A stretch of DNA of 42,595 nt from Parcubacteria group bacterium GW2011_GWB1_45_10. Lineage in GTDB: Bacteria; Patescibacteriota; Minisyncoccia; UBA6257; Brennerbacteraceae. The notes under the pieces were generated by a model. The model searched no databases. It was not told the origin of the DNA and worked only from the letters and a program-made list of their open reading frames with translations. Positions 27,461 to 35,027 of the stretch are shown in pieces. Within the stretch, counting starts at the first letter, position 1. Every line of letters starts with the position of its first letter. Location of the stretch: the NCBI GenBank assembly GCA_001001185.1, contig LCKC01000002.1, positions 1-42,595 of the forward strand. Reading direction: 5' to 3'. The translations under genes and the position numbers were made by a program.

Positions 27461-28540
27461 CTAAAACTGCTTAATAAATTTCAAATCGCCGGACATGAAC
27501 AACCTGATTTCTTTGATGTTGAACTTAATCATTGACAAGCGGTCAATACCAAAACCAAAAGCAAAACCCTGCCATTTTCGCGGATCAATGCCGACGGAAC
27601 GCAGAACATTCGGATGGACCATGCCCGAACCAGCCACCTCCAGCCAACCCAGACCGCCGCAAAGCCGACAGTCTTTATTCTTGCCAAAACAGCCAATACA
27701 GGAAACTGAAACATCAGCCCCGGGCTCAACAAAAGGATAAAAGGACGGCGACAATCTCATCTGAATCTCTTTGCTGCCGAAAAATTTACGAAAAAACTCG
27801 CGGACGACAAAATGCAGCGTGGCCATGGAAACGTCTTTGCCAATCATCAGGCCTTCAAGCTGATTCACCTGGAATTCGTGTCGGGCGTCGGTGGCTTCGT
27901 TGCGGAAAATCCGGCCTTCGCCGACAACCATTCGAAACGGCGGCTTGTGGGTCTGCATGTATCTCACCTGAATCGGGCTCGTGTGCGTCCTCAATAAAAA
28001 CTTGTTGCCTTTTTTATATTCATAACCCGAAGCGGTTTTAACGTCTTTTTTCAAACGCGGCAGATCTTTTTCAGAAAGCCACATCGTATCCATGGTTTCC
28101 CTGGCTGGATGCCAGTCGGGAATATTCAAAGCGGAAAAGTTGTAATAGTCGCCTTCAATCTCCGGCCCGGTCATAATATCAAAACCCATCGACGAAAAAA
28201 TCTTTAAAATCTCGCGGTTCGCCAGAGTCAAAGGGTGAAGATGACCTGGTTCTTGAACGCGACCCGGCAGAGTCAGATCAAAATCAGTTGCCGGAGACTG
28301 GCTATCAACCAAACTTAACGACTTTTGTTGAAAAGCTCCTTCCAAAAACTGGCGCAGCTGGTTGGCTTTCGGACCGAGCTGACGCTTTTCTTCAAGACTT
28401 TTTTTAGACAAACTTCGCAAAAACAAAGCCAGCTCAGAGTTTCGCCCGAGATATTTAACGCGCCAAGATTCTAAAACGCCGCTGGTTTTTAATCCGGCGA
28501 GTTCTTTTTTTGCCTGATTTTTTAATGTCTCAAAATCCAT
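27461..28540 (-). CDS. pheS: Phenylalanine--tRNA ligase alpha subunit
   Basis: GRVQEPGHLHPLTLANREILKIFSSMGFDIMTGPEIEGDYYNFSALNIPDWHPARETMDTMW; FLLRTHTSPIQVRYM; GFGIDRLSMIKF. Confidence 0.98.
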   Translation of the reverse strand: MDFETLKNQAKKELAGLKTSGVLESWRVKYLGRNSELALFLRSLSKKSLEEKRQLGPKANQLRQFLEGAFQQKSLSLVDSQSPATDFDLTLPGRVQEPGHLHPLTLANREILKIFSSMGFDIMTGPEIEGDYYNFSALNIPDWHPARETMDTMWLSEKDLPRLKKDVKTASGYEYKKGNKFLLRTHTSPIQVRYMQTHKPPFRMVVGEGRIFRNEATDARHEFQVNQLEGLMIGKDVSMATLHFVVREFFRKFFGSKEIQMRLSPSFYPFVEPGADVSVSCIGCFGKNKDCRLCGGLGWLEVAGSGMVHPNVLRSVGIDPRKWQGFAFGFGIDRLSMIKFNIKEIRLFMSGDLKFIKQF

Positions 28541-28642
28541 CCCGTTAGAAATTCCGATGAAAAATTTTAATTGACCGACAAAATAGGGTGATGACGTAAT
28601 TTGCTAATGGCATAGGTTCAAATCAAGATTATTTCTAACGGG
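28541..28642. mobile_element. MITE-like element, 102 bp, 12-bp perfect TIRs, flanked by 6-bp direct repeat ATCCAT
   Basis: CCCGTTAGAAAT (28541-28552) / ATTTCTAACGGG (28631-28642); ATCCAT at 28535-28540 and 28643-28648. Confidence 0.8.
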
Positions 28643-28678
28643 ATCCATGATTTAATACAATGTCTTATTTTAACACAC

Positions 28679-28703
28679 AAAAAGCGCCTTTTGAGCGCTT
28701 TTT
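28679..28703 (-). terminator. Rho-independent (possibly bidirectional) terminator between tRNA and pheS
   Basis: AAAAAGCGC cttttga GCGCTTTTT. Confidence 0.8.
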
Positions 28704-28814
28704 GTTAGAAAACAAAGAAAAACTAGCGCCCGAAAAGGTGTTTAAAAAAGGAAAAACTGTTTTTGAAAATCGCCATAAATATCATGCTCGCCAAGCCGTA
28801 GCTTTAGCGAAGGT

Positions 28815-28889
28815 TGGTTGCGGGGGGAGGATTCGAACCCCCGACCTCAGGGTTATGGGCCCTGCGAGCTGCCGCTGCTCTACCCCGCT
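28815..28889 (-). tRNA. Initiator tRNA-fMet (CAU), CCA encoded
   Basis: AGCGGGGTAGAGCAGCGGCAGCTCGCAGGGCCCATAACCCTGAGGTCGGGGGTTCGAATCCTCCCCCCGCAACCA; A1.A72 mismatch, A11:U24, GGG/CCC anticodon stem, anticodon CAU. Confidence 0.93.
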
Positions 28890-29003
28890 GAAAAAGCATA
28901 CTACACAACCAAACAACTTACAACTTATCCGCCAAAGGCGCCTGACTGCTGGTAGGCAGGAATCTAACGCAGACAAGCAACCGGCCAGCACCATGCGCGA
29001 AGC

Positions 29004-29120
29004 AAAAAGGCCCGAATTTCCGGGCCTTTTCTCCCGCAAACGCGGGAATAATTTTCACTTCCGGCAGCTGTTGCCTGCTGCCGAAAGTGTCGAAAGGAGG
29101 GAGAGAACAAAAAAATCTCC
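29004..29120 (-). ncRNA. Candidate structured small RNA with four hairpins ending in rho-independent terminator
   Basis: Hairpins GGAGA/TCTCC (29100-29120), CACTTtCGGCAGC/GCTGCCGgAAGTG (29056-29089), TCCCGC/GCGGGA (29032-29047), GGCCCG/CGGGCC + TTTTT (29004-29026). Confidence 0.5.
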
Positions 29121-29124
29121 TGAG

Positions 29125-29154
29125 TTATTAGACCACACCTTAAAAAACTTTCAA
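29125..29154 (-). promoter_or_regulatory. Predicted promoter for the candidate ncRNA
   Basis: Minus strand TTGAAA (29154-29149), 18-bp spacer, TAATAA (29130-29125). Confidence 0.45.
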
Positions 29155-29162
29155 CCCCCGCC

Positions 29163-30428
29163 TCACCAGTTTATTGAGCTGACCATCGCGTCCTGATATT
29201 TAAGCGCCACGCCGTTTGTTTCCGTGATTGTTCCGGTAGTCATGAAAAATCTTATGCCTTGCGTCTGAAGCTCGGAAATTTTTTCCTGATAATTTGAATT
29301 AACCCAATAAAAATAAGCTTGCGCCGGAATGATTCCGTCACTGCCATCGTTTCGCCAGGATTTCAAGCTTGTTTCATTGCCGCTGGAAGCGGTTTTTTTA
29401 ACCAATTTGTAATCTTTCAAATCCAGGTTAACGCTGTTCGGATTAAACATTTTCACAAAATCAGAGTTCAGGCTTCCAGTCAATCCAAACTGAACCTCTT
29501 TAATCTGCGCCGACGTCAAGCTTACTTGGCTTGCCGCCGGAGACTGAAGAAGGCTTGGCGAAGGCGATAAAGATAGCAGCGGAGTTGACGACGGAAGCAA
29601 CGCCAAAACAACCGGGTTTTTCGGCGAGACTTCGGAAACAACAAAATCGCCCAGATTATTGTTTGTATCCTGGTTTTGCGCTTTCCGGCTGACGCTTTTG
29701 CCTGATTCCGGCGTTGAACAGCTTGAGCCTTCGTAATCAAAAGCTGAACCGCAGCCCAAAAGGTCTGCCAAACGACCAGAAGAATCAAACAGGTAAATTG
29801 CGTTGTTTTCGGAGATTGAATAGCTCTTGCTTGACCAGCCAGTACCAGCGCCGAACTTTTCCGAAAAATCAGGATGAGAAATCAAGAAATAACCTTGGGA
29901 TAAAATCTTTCCGGAAAACTTTTCCGCAGAAACCAGAACCGAATCCTGACCCGATTCGGTTTTTTTCCTGAGCTCCCAGGAGCTTAAATCAACGTCAAAA
30001 TCGTTCGGATTGAAAAGCTCAACAAACTCTTCTCTGGCAGAGTTTTTTGTCCCGAACAAAACCTCAGAAATTAAAATTTTTGAAAAAGGCTTTTCCGCTT
30101 CTTCTGCTCCAGGCTTGTTCTCGGCAAAAGAAGCGCCAAAAAAATCAGCGGTCAAAGGCGGGACCTGGGTTTCCGGGACATTGCTTGAAGCAGCCGGTTT
30201 TTTTGAATCAAAAACAATCTTTGTTTTTTGACTCGGTTTTGGCGAAAAAGCCCCGATTTTTTCCGACAAAGGCGCTTCCGGGTTCAAACTGACCCTTGTT
30301 TCCAAAAAACTTCTGAAGTAGCCGCCGGAAACGGCAAAAACAAAAAAACCGAAAGCCAGCAAAGTTCCGGCTGTGATAAAAGCGATTTGACCCAAACCAG
30401 AAAGAGATTTTTTCCTGGCGCGAATCAT
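29163..30428 (-). CDS. Membrane-anchored protein with two lamin-tail (LTD)-like domains
   Basis: N-terminal TM; ILISEVLFGTKNSAREEFVELFNPNDFDVDLSSWELRKK and IKEVQFGLTGSLNSDFVKMFNPNSVNLDLKDYKLVKK. Confidence 0.85.
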   Translation of the reverse strand: MIRARKKSLSGLGQIAFITAGTLLAFGFFVFAVSGGYFRSFLETRVSLNPEAPLSEKIGAFSPKPSQKTKIVFDSKKPAASSNVPETQVPPLTADFFGASFAENKPGAEEAEKPFSKILISEVLFGTKNSAREEFVELFNPNDFDVDLSSWELRKKTESGQDSVLVSAEKFSGKILSQGYFLISHPDFSEKFGAGTGWSSKSYSISENNAIYLFDSSGRLADLLGCGSAFDYEGSSCSTPESGKSVSRKAQNQDTNNNLGDFVVSEVSPKNPVVLALLPSSTPLLSLSPSPSLLQSPAASQVSLTSAQIKEVQFGLTGSLNSDFVKMFNPNSVNLDLKDYKLVKKTASSGNETSLKSWRNDGSDGIIPAQAYFYWVNSNYQEKISELQTQGIRFFMTTGTITETNGVALKYQDAMVSSINW

Positions 30429-30448
30429 TGATTAAAAACTAAGTTGAC

Positions 30449-33058
30449 TTAAACAACGAAGTTGACGATTTTATCTTTGACAAAGATTGTTTGTTTCAGT
30501 TTTTTACCCTGAAGCCACTTGGAAACTTTCGGCGACATTGAAGATTTTTTGACAATCTCTTCCTGAGACATTGAAAGCGGCGCCGTCAAAGTGTCGCGGA
30601 TCTTACCGTTCACCTGAATCGCATAAACAAAACTTTGTTTTTTGAACAGCGCCTCGTCAAACTTCGGCCATTTCCCGCTCTCAATCAATGTTTTATTGGA
30701 AAACGACCAAACCTCTGACGCCAGATGCGGCGCAAACGGATAAAGCAGCAAAATGAACTGGCTCAAAAAATCTTTCCGGTCTTTTTCCGAAAGCCTGGTT
30801 TTGGCGTCAATAAAACCGTTCAAAAACTCCATCTGCGCCGAGATGGCAGTGTTAAACTGCATGGCTTTAATGTCTTCAGTGACTTTTTTGATTGTCTGAT
30901 GCAGCAACCGCTTAATTTTATTTGTTTCTTCTTTGTCGGGTTTGTTTGTTGATTGGTTGCTTCTGGTTTTTTGTTTTTTGTTGTAAGTTTTTTGTTGTAA
31001 GTTGATGGCGGTTTGCCAGACACGGTTCAAAAACCGGTAAATGCCGACAATGCCGTTGGTATCCCAGGGTTTGGCTGCTTCCAAGGGTCCCATAAACATC
31101 TCATATATCCTGACAGAATCGGCGCCGAACTTTTTGACAATCTCGTCCGGATTAACCACATTGCCGCGGGACTTTGACATTTTTTCGCCGTCGCTTCCCG
31201 AAATCAAACCCTGGTTGACAAGTTTGGCAAAAGGTTCAACGTCAGGCAAAACCCCGAGGTCAAACAAAAACTTATGCCAAAAACGGGCGTAAATCAAATG
31301 ACGGGTGGCGTGCTCAACGCCGCCGACGTAAAAATCAACCGGAGACCAGTACTCCAAAATTTTCCTGTCCCAGAATTTTTTCGCCTGGCTGGCTTTCAAC
31401 TTTATCTGCTTGTTTCCCAAAGCAAAAGCCAGATAATACCAGCAGGAACCGGCCCACTGTGGCATGGTGTTTGTTTCCCTTTTTGCTTTTGAACCGCAGT
31501 TCGGACATTTAACATTGACCCAAGATTCAATATTCGCCAAAGGCGACTCGCCTGTGCCCGTCGGCTCGTAATACTTAACTTTCGGCAAAGTTAAGGGCAG
31601 GTCTTTTTCTTTCAAACCAATCCAGCCGGGATTCATCGCTTCTCCTAAAGAGAAACCTAAATTTCCAATTTTCAGTTTCCAATTTTCAATTTTTGAAATT
31701 TCATTGGTAATTGGTAATTGGTAATTGGCGTTTTTAAGTTTATTGTGGCAATTTTCACAATAAACCAAGGGCATCGGTTCGCCCCAGTATCTTTGCCGGT
31801 CAAACCCCCAGTCTTCAAGTTTGTAGTGGACCGCTTTTTTGGCGTTCATGAAGTTCGCGATTTTTTCCTGAGCCAGCTTTGGCGGCGTCCGGTCAAACGG
31901 CCCGGAATGAATCAGAACGCCGTCATCAACGTCAGTGTAAGCTTCATCAAGCAAATGCTCCTGGCCGTCCGGCGAGATTACCTCAATAATCTCGAGCGCG
32001 AACTTTTTCGCGAACGCAAAGTCGCGTTCGTCGTGCGCCGGCACACCCATGACCGCGCCGGTGCCATAAGTCATCATCACGTAATCAGCCACCCAAACAG
32101 GCACGCGTTTGTGGTTCGCCGGATTAACAACGTAACTGCCGGTAAAAACGCCGGTTTTTTCTTTTTCCGCTTCGCGGGCAAGCTCGGTTTTATTTTTGCT
32201 CTGGCTGACATACTGCCTGACGCGCTCGCGGTTTTCCGCCGTCGTCAGCTTGTTGACTAACGGATGTTCCGGCGCCAACACCAGAAAAGTAACGCCAAAG
32301 ATCGTGTCGAGTCTGGTGGTGAAAACTTTGATTTTTTCAGGAATCCCCGGTGACGCAAATTCAAACTCATAGCCGAAAGACTTGCCAATCCAGTTTTTCT
32401 GCATTTCTTTAACACCTTCCGGCCAGTTCAGCGGCTTCAAGTCCTGTAAAAGCCTGTCAGCGTAATCCGTAATCTTCAAAAACCACTGACGCATTGGCCG
32501 GCGTTCAATCTCTGACTTACAGCGCTCGCAGCGGCCGTTTTCCAGATCTTCGTTCGCCAGCCCGGTTTTGCAGGACGGACACCAGTTAATCGGCCTGATT
32601 GACTGGTAAGCCAAGCCTTTTTCAAACATCTTCAAAACAATCCACTGTGTCCATTTGTAATACTCCGGGTCGCAGGTTGAAACCTCCCTTGTCCAGTCGT
32701 AAGACAAACCAATCGTTTCTGATTGTTCGCGGAAATGATTGATATTTTTTTGAGTGATTGCCAGAGGATGAACCTTGTTTTTAATGGCGTAGTTTTCCGC
32801 GGGCAAACCGAAAGCGTCCCAGCCCATCGGATGGAGCACGTTCAAGCCCTGCATCCGCAAAAAGCGCGAATAAATGTCAGTCGCGGTATAGCCTTCAATA
32901 TGCCCGACGTGCAGCCCGTCGCCCGACGGATACGGAAACATATCCAGAATGTAAAACTTTTTCTTTTTGGAAAAATTTTCCGCCTGCCAGAGCCTGAAAT
33001 TTTTCTTTTTCCAGGCTTTCTGCCACTTTTTTTCTATTTGGTTATGATTATATTTCAT
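30449..33058 (-). CDS. leuS: Leucine--tRNA ligase
   Basis: MFPYPSGDGLHVGHIEGYTATDIYSRFLRMQG, NWCPSCKTGLANEDLENGRCERC, KMSKSRGNVVNPDEI. Confidence 0.98.
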   Translation of the reverse strand: MKYNHNQIEKKWQKAWKKKNFRLWQAENFSKKKKFYILDMFPYPSGDGLHVGHIEGYTATDIYSRFLRMQGLNVLHPMGWDAFGLPAENYAIKNKVHPLAITQKNINHFREQSETIGLSYDWTREVSTCDPEYYKWTQWIVLKMFEKGLAYQSIRPINWCPSCKTGLANEDLENGRCERCKSEIERRPMRQWFLKITDYADRLLQDLKPLNWPEGVKEMQKNWIGKSFGYEFEFASPGIPEKIKVFTTRLDTIFGVTFLVLAPEHPLVNKLTTAENRERVRQYVSQSKNKTELAREAEKEKTGVFTGSYVVNPANHKRVPVWVADYVMMTYGTGAVMGVPAHDERDFAFAKKFALEIIEVISPDGQEHLLDEAYTDVDDGVLIHSGPFDRTPPKLAQEKIANFMNAKKAVHYKLEDWGFDRQRYWGEPMPLVYCENCHNKLKNANYQLPITNEISKIENWKLKIGNLGFSLGEAMNPGWIGLKEKDLPLTLPKVKYYEPTGTGESPLANIESWVNVKCPNCGSKAKRETNTMPQWAGSCWYYLAFALGNKQIKLKASQAKKFWDRKILEYWSPVDFYVGGVEHATRHLIYARFWHKFLFDLGVLPDVEPFAKLVNQGLISGSDGEKMSKSRGNVVNPDEIVKKFGADSVRIYEMFMGPLEAAKPWDTNGIVGIYRFLNRVWQTAINLQQKTYNKKQKTRSNQSTNKPDKEETNKIKRLLHQTIKKVTEDIKAMQFNTAISAQMEFLNGFIDAKTRLSEKDRKDFLSQFILLLYPFAPHLASEVWSFSNKTLIESGKWPKFDEALFKKQSFVYAIQVNGKIRDTLTAPLSMSQEEIVKKSSMSPKVSKWLQGKKLKQTIFVKDKIVNFVV
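30967..31001. repeat. Heptamer array inside leuS
   Basis: TTTTTTG TTTTTTG TTGTAAG TTTTTTG TTGTAAG. Confidence 0.85.
31662..31731. repeat. 70-bp, 10-unit degenerate heptamer array inside leuS
   Basis: TTTCCAA TTTTCAG TTTCCAA TTTTCAA TTTTTGA AATTTCA TTGGTAA TTGGTAA TTGGTAA TTGGCGT. Confidence 0.92.
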
Positions 33059-33169
33059 GAATTAAATAACTAATAGTTCAGACAAACAAAGAACTATCGG
33101 CTAAGGAGACCCTTTGCGGCTTTACTATGACACTCGACAGCCCTAGGCGCAGGATTCATAAAATAAAAT

Positions 33170-34180
33170 CTACTTTTTAAACTTTGACTTTTCATTTTGA
33201 TCTTTGAAATTTGATGTTTGATTTTTTATCAGTTCTTTGACCTTTTCGATTATTTTAGCACTGGGAAGTTTGGAATTAAACGCCGCGGAGTTATTGTGGC
33301 CACCGCCGACAAAATAGCCGGCAATCTTGCCCACATCAACTTTACTGTTAAAAGCCGAAGCTCTTAAACTCCCGCGATATCCTTTACCAGAGCCGTCTTT
33401 TTGAAGAATCAAAATGTATTTCAGGCCTTCAACTAAAAGAAGCTGGTTCGCCAAAAAAGACCTCAACCCGGAAATGCTATGGCTTTTCGTGAACACTGAA
33501 TAAGCCAAGCCCAGTTTTTCGTCAAACTTCACCCTTGAACCAAACTTTGAAAATCTCAAAAAATCACCGAAGCTGTCCCAAGACCTGACCAGCTTAAACG
33601 CCAAAGAAAAATTCCTGCCGCGGACATTGAGCTTGGCAATCTTCGGAATCAACCTGTCAGAATTGTGTTGGAAAACAAAAACGCCGGTATCAGAAAGCAT
33701 CCCCAAAAGCAGGCAAAAACCGATTCTTTCGTTGAAGGCGGTTTTCATAAAATTCAACAAATCAAAAACCATTTCTGCCGCCGAAGTTTTTCCCTGGTCA
33801 ACCCAGACAATATCGCCAAACTGGTCTTCAACCGCGTGATGATCAATGGAAATGACTTTAGAGCGGCTATTTTTAGTTCTTTCAAAAACCTTCTGGTTCA
33901 ACATTCTTGTCGCGCCGTAATCAAGTAAAATCACCAGATCTGATTTTAGAAAAGAGTCTTTTTGATAAGCCCCGGCCATTTCAAACGCGTTTTTCATTTT
34001 GGCGCTTAGTTCGCCCACGGAAACCGAGACTTTCTTTCCTCTTTTTCCTAACGCCAAAGCCAAGGCGAAACATGAACCCGCAGAATCAAAATCCGGGCTT
34101 CGGTGTCCGGCGATATGGATTCTTTTGGCTTTTTTTATCGCTTCGCTAATTGAGCTTAAATAATCTTTTTCCGTTTTCAT
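33170..34180 (-). CDS. DHH/DHHA1 phosphoesterase (NrnA/RecJ-like oligoribonuclease family)
   Basis: IHIAGHRSPDFDSAGSCFALALAL, VISIDHHAVEDQFGDIVWVD, GMLSDTGVFVFQ. Confidence 0.92.
   Translation of the reverse strand: MKTEKDYLSSISEAIKKAKRIHIAGHRSPDFDSAGSCFALALALGKRGKKVSVSVGELSAKMKNAFEMAGAYQKDSFLKSDLVILLDYGATRMLNQKVFERTKNSRSKVISIDHHAVEDQFGDIVWVDQGKTSAAEMVFDLLNFMKTAFNERIGFCLLLGMLSDTGVFVFQHNSDRLIPKIAKLNVRGRNFSLAFKLVRSWDSFGDFLRFSKFGSRVKFDEKLGLAYSVFTKSHSISGLRSFLANQLLLVEGLKYILILQKDGSGKGYRGSLRASAFNSKVDVGKIAGYFVGGGHNNSAAFNSKLPSAKIIEKVKELIKNQTSNFKDQNEKSKFKK
33183..33231. repeat. Heptamer array at 3' end of DHH phosphoesterase gene
   Basis: TTTGACT TTTCATT TTGATCT TTGAAAT TTGATGT TTGATTT TTTATCA. Confidence 0.85.
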
Positions 34181-34982
34181 AAGTTATTTTTACTACTTCA
34201 TCATAGCCGATTCCCCTGACCTCGGCAATTTTTTCCGCCACCAGCCTGATATTTTTCGGCTCGTTAATGCTTGAACGCAAAGGTTCAGGAGCCAGCCAAG
34301 GCGAATCAGTTTCAATCAAGATTTTTTCCAAAGGCGCTTTTTTCACTGTTTCAAGAATGTATTCACCGGAATCATAAGTAATAATCCCGCCAAAAGCCAG
34401 ATAAAATCCGTAATCCAGCATTTTTTTGCCGTAATTCCAGTTCTGGACAAAGCAATGACAGATCCCAAAAAGTCCTTTTTTTGAATATTTTTCCGCGAGC
34501 ACCAGAACTTCTTTGTCGCCGTTTCGATTATGAATCACTAAAGGCAAGCTAAACTCAACCGCCAGCTTAATCTGCATCTCAAACAACTCAAGTTGCTCTT
34601 TTAAGCCTCGGCCTTGGTACGCCGAAGCTCTCGCCTTGCCGAAGCCTCCGGCGTAGCGCAGGTCAAGCGAAGGCGACCTAACTAAGTCAATGCCAGTCTC
34701 GCCAATGCCAACAATTTTTTTCGAGCTCTTCAACTGTTCTCGCAAACCTTTTTCCAGCTCGTTCAAAGAAACACCCGGTTCTTCGTGCGGATAAATGCCG
34801 ATGGCGCAAAAAACATTTTTATGCTTTTCCGCCAGGGCAATCGCTTTTTGATTGTCTTTCAGATTCGTGCCAATGTTCACGAAAAGGCCGACACCAACTT
34901 CTTGCGAATCTTTAATGATTTCTTCGGCGGATTTTTTGTTTTTTTCGTCAAGTAGATGACAATGGGTGTCAAACAAAAGCAT
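34146..34982 (-). CDS. tatD: TatD family metal-dependent hydrolase
   Basis: LLFDTHCHLLDEK, CAIGIYPHE, VGIGETGIDL, LPLVIHNRNGDKEVL, ILIETDSPWLAPEP. Confidence 0.95.
   Translation of the reverse strand: MLLFDTHCHLLDEKNKKSAEEIIKDSQEVGVGLFVNIGTNLKDNQKAIALAEKHKNVFCAIGIYPHEEPGVSLNELEKGLREQLKSSKKIVGIGETGIDLVRSPSLDLRYAGGFGKARASAYQGRGLKEQLELFEMQIKLAVEFSLPLVIHNRNGDKEVLVLAEKYSKKGLFGICHCFVQNWNYGKKMLDYGFYLAFGGIITYDSGEYILETVKKAPLEKILIETDSPWLAPEPLRSSINEPKNIRLVAEKIAEVRGIGYDEVVKITYENGKRLFKLN
34641..34662. repeat. Copy of GC-rich interspersed repeat, in frame inside tatD
   Basis: GAAGCCTCCGGCGTAGCGCAGG, 21/22 match to copies at 22098 and 22161. Confidence 0.85.
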
Positions 34983-35027
34983 AATAAAGAATTATGAATT
35001 TAAGAGTTTCATAAATTAACTGATTAA

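Noticed and set aside
29004-29120. Bacterial SRP (4.5S) RNA, suggested by GCCGGAAGTG and GGCAGCAGGC
   Set aside because: The GGAA segment is base-paired in a stem instead of forming the apical tetraloop, so domain IV architecture is not present.
28660-29196. 178-aa plus-strand ORF containing GGRIRTPDLRVMGPASC
   Set aside because: Classic spurious translation across a tRNA gene (here the initiator tRNA on the opposite strand) and terminator hairpins.
33059-33169. c-di-GMP-I (GEMM) riboswitch upstream of leuS, suggested by CGCAAAG on the minus strand
   Set aside because: The other conserved GEMM blocks (GCACAGGGCAAACC and the second stem) are absent; kept only as a generic structured-leader candidate.
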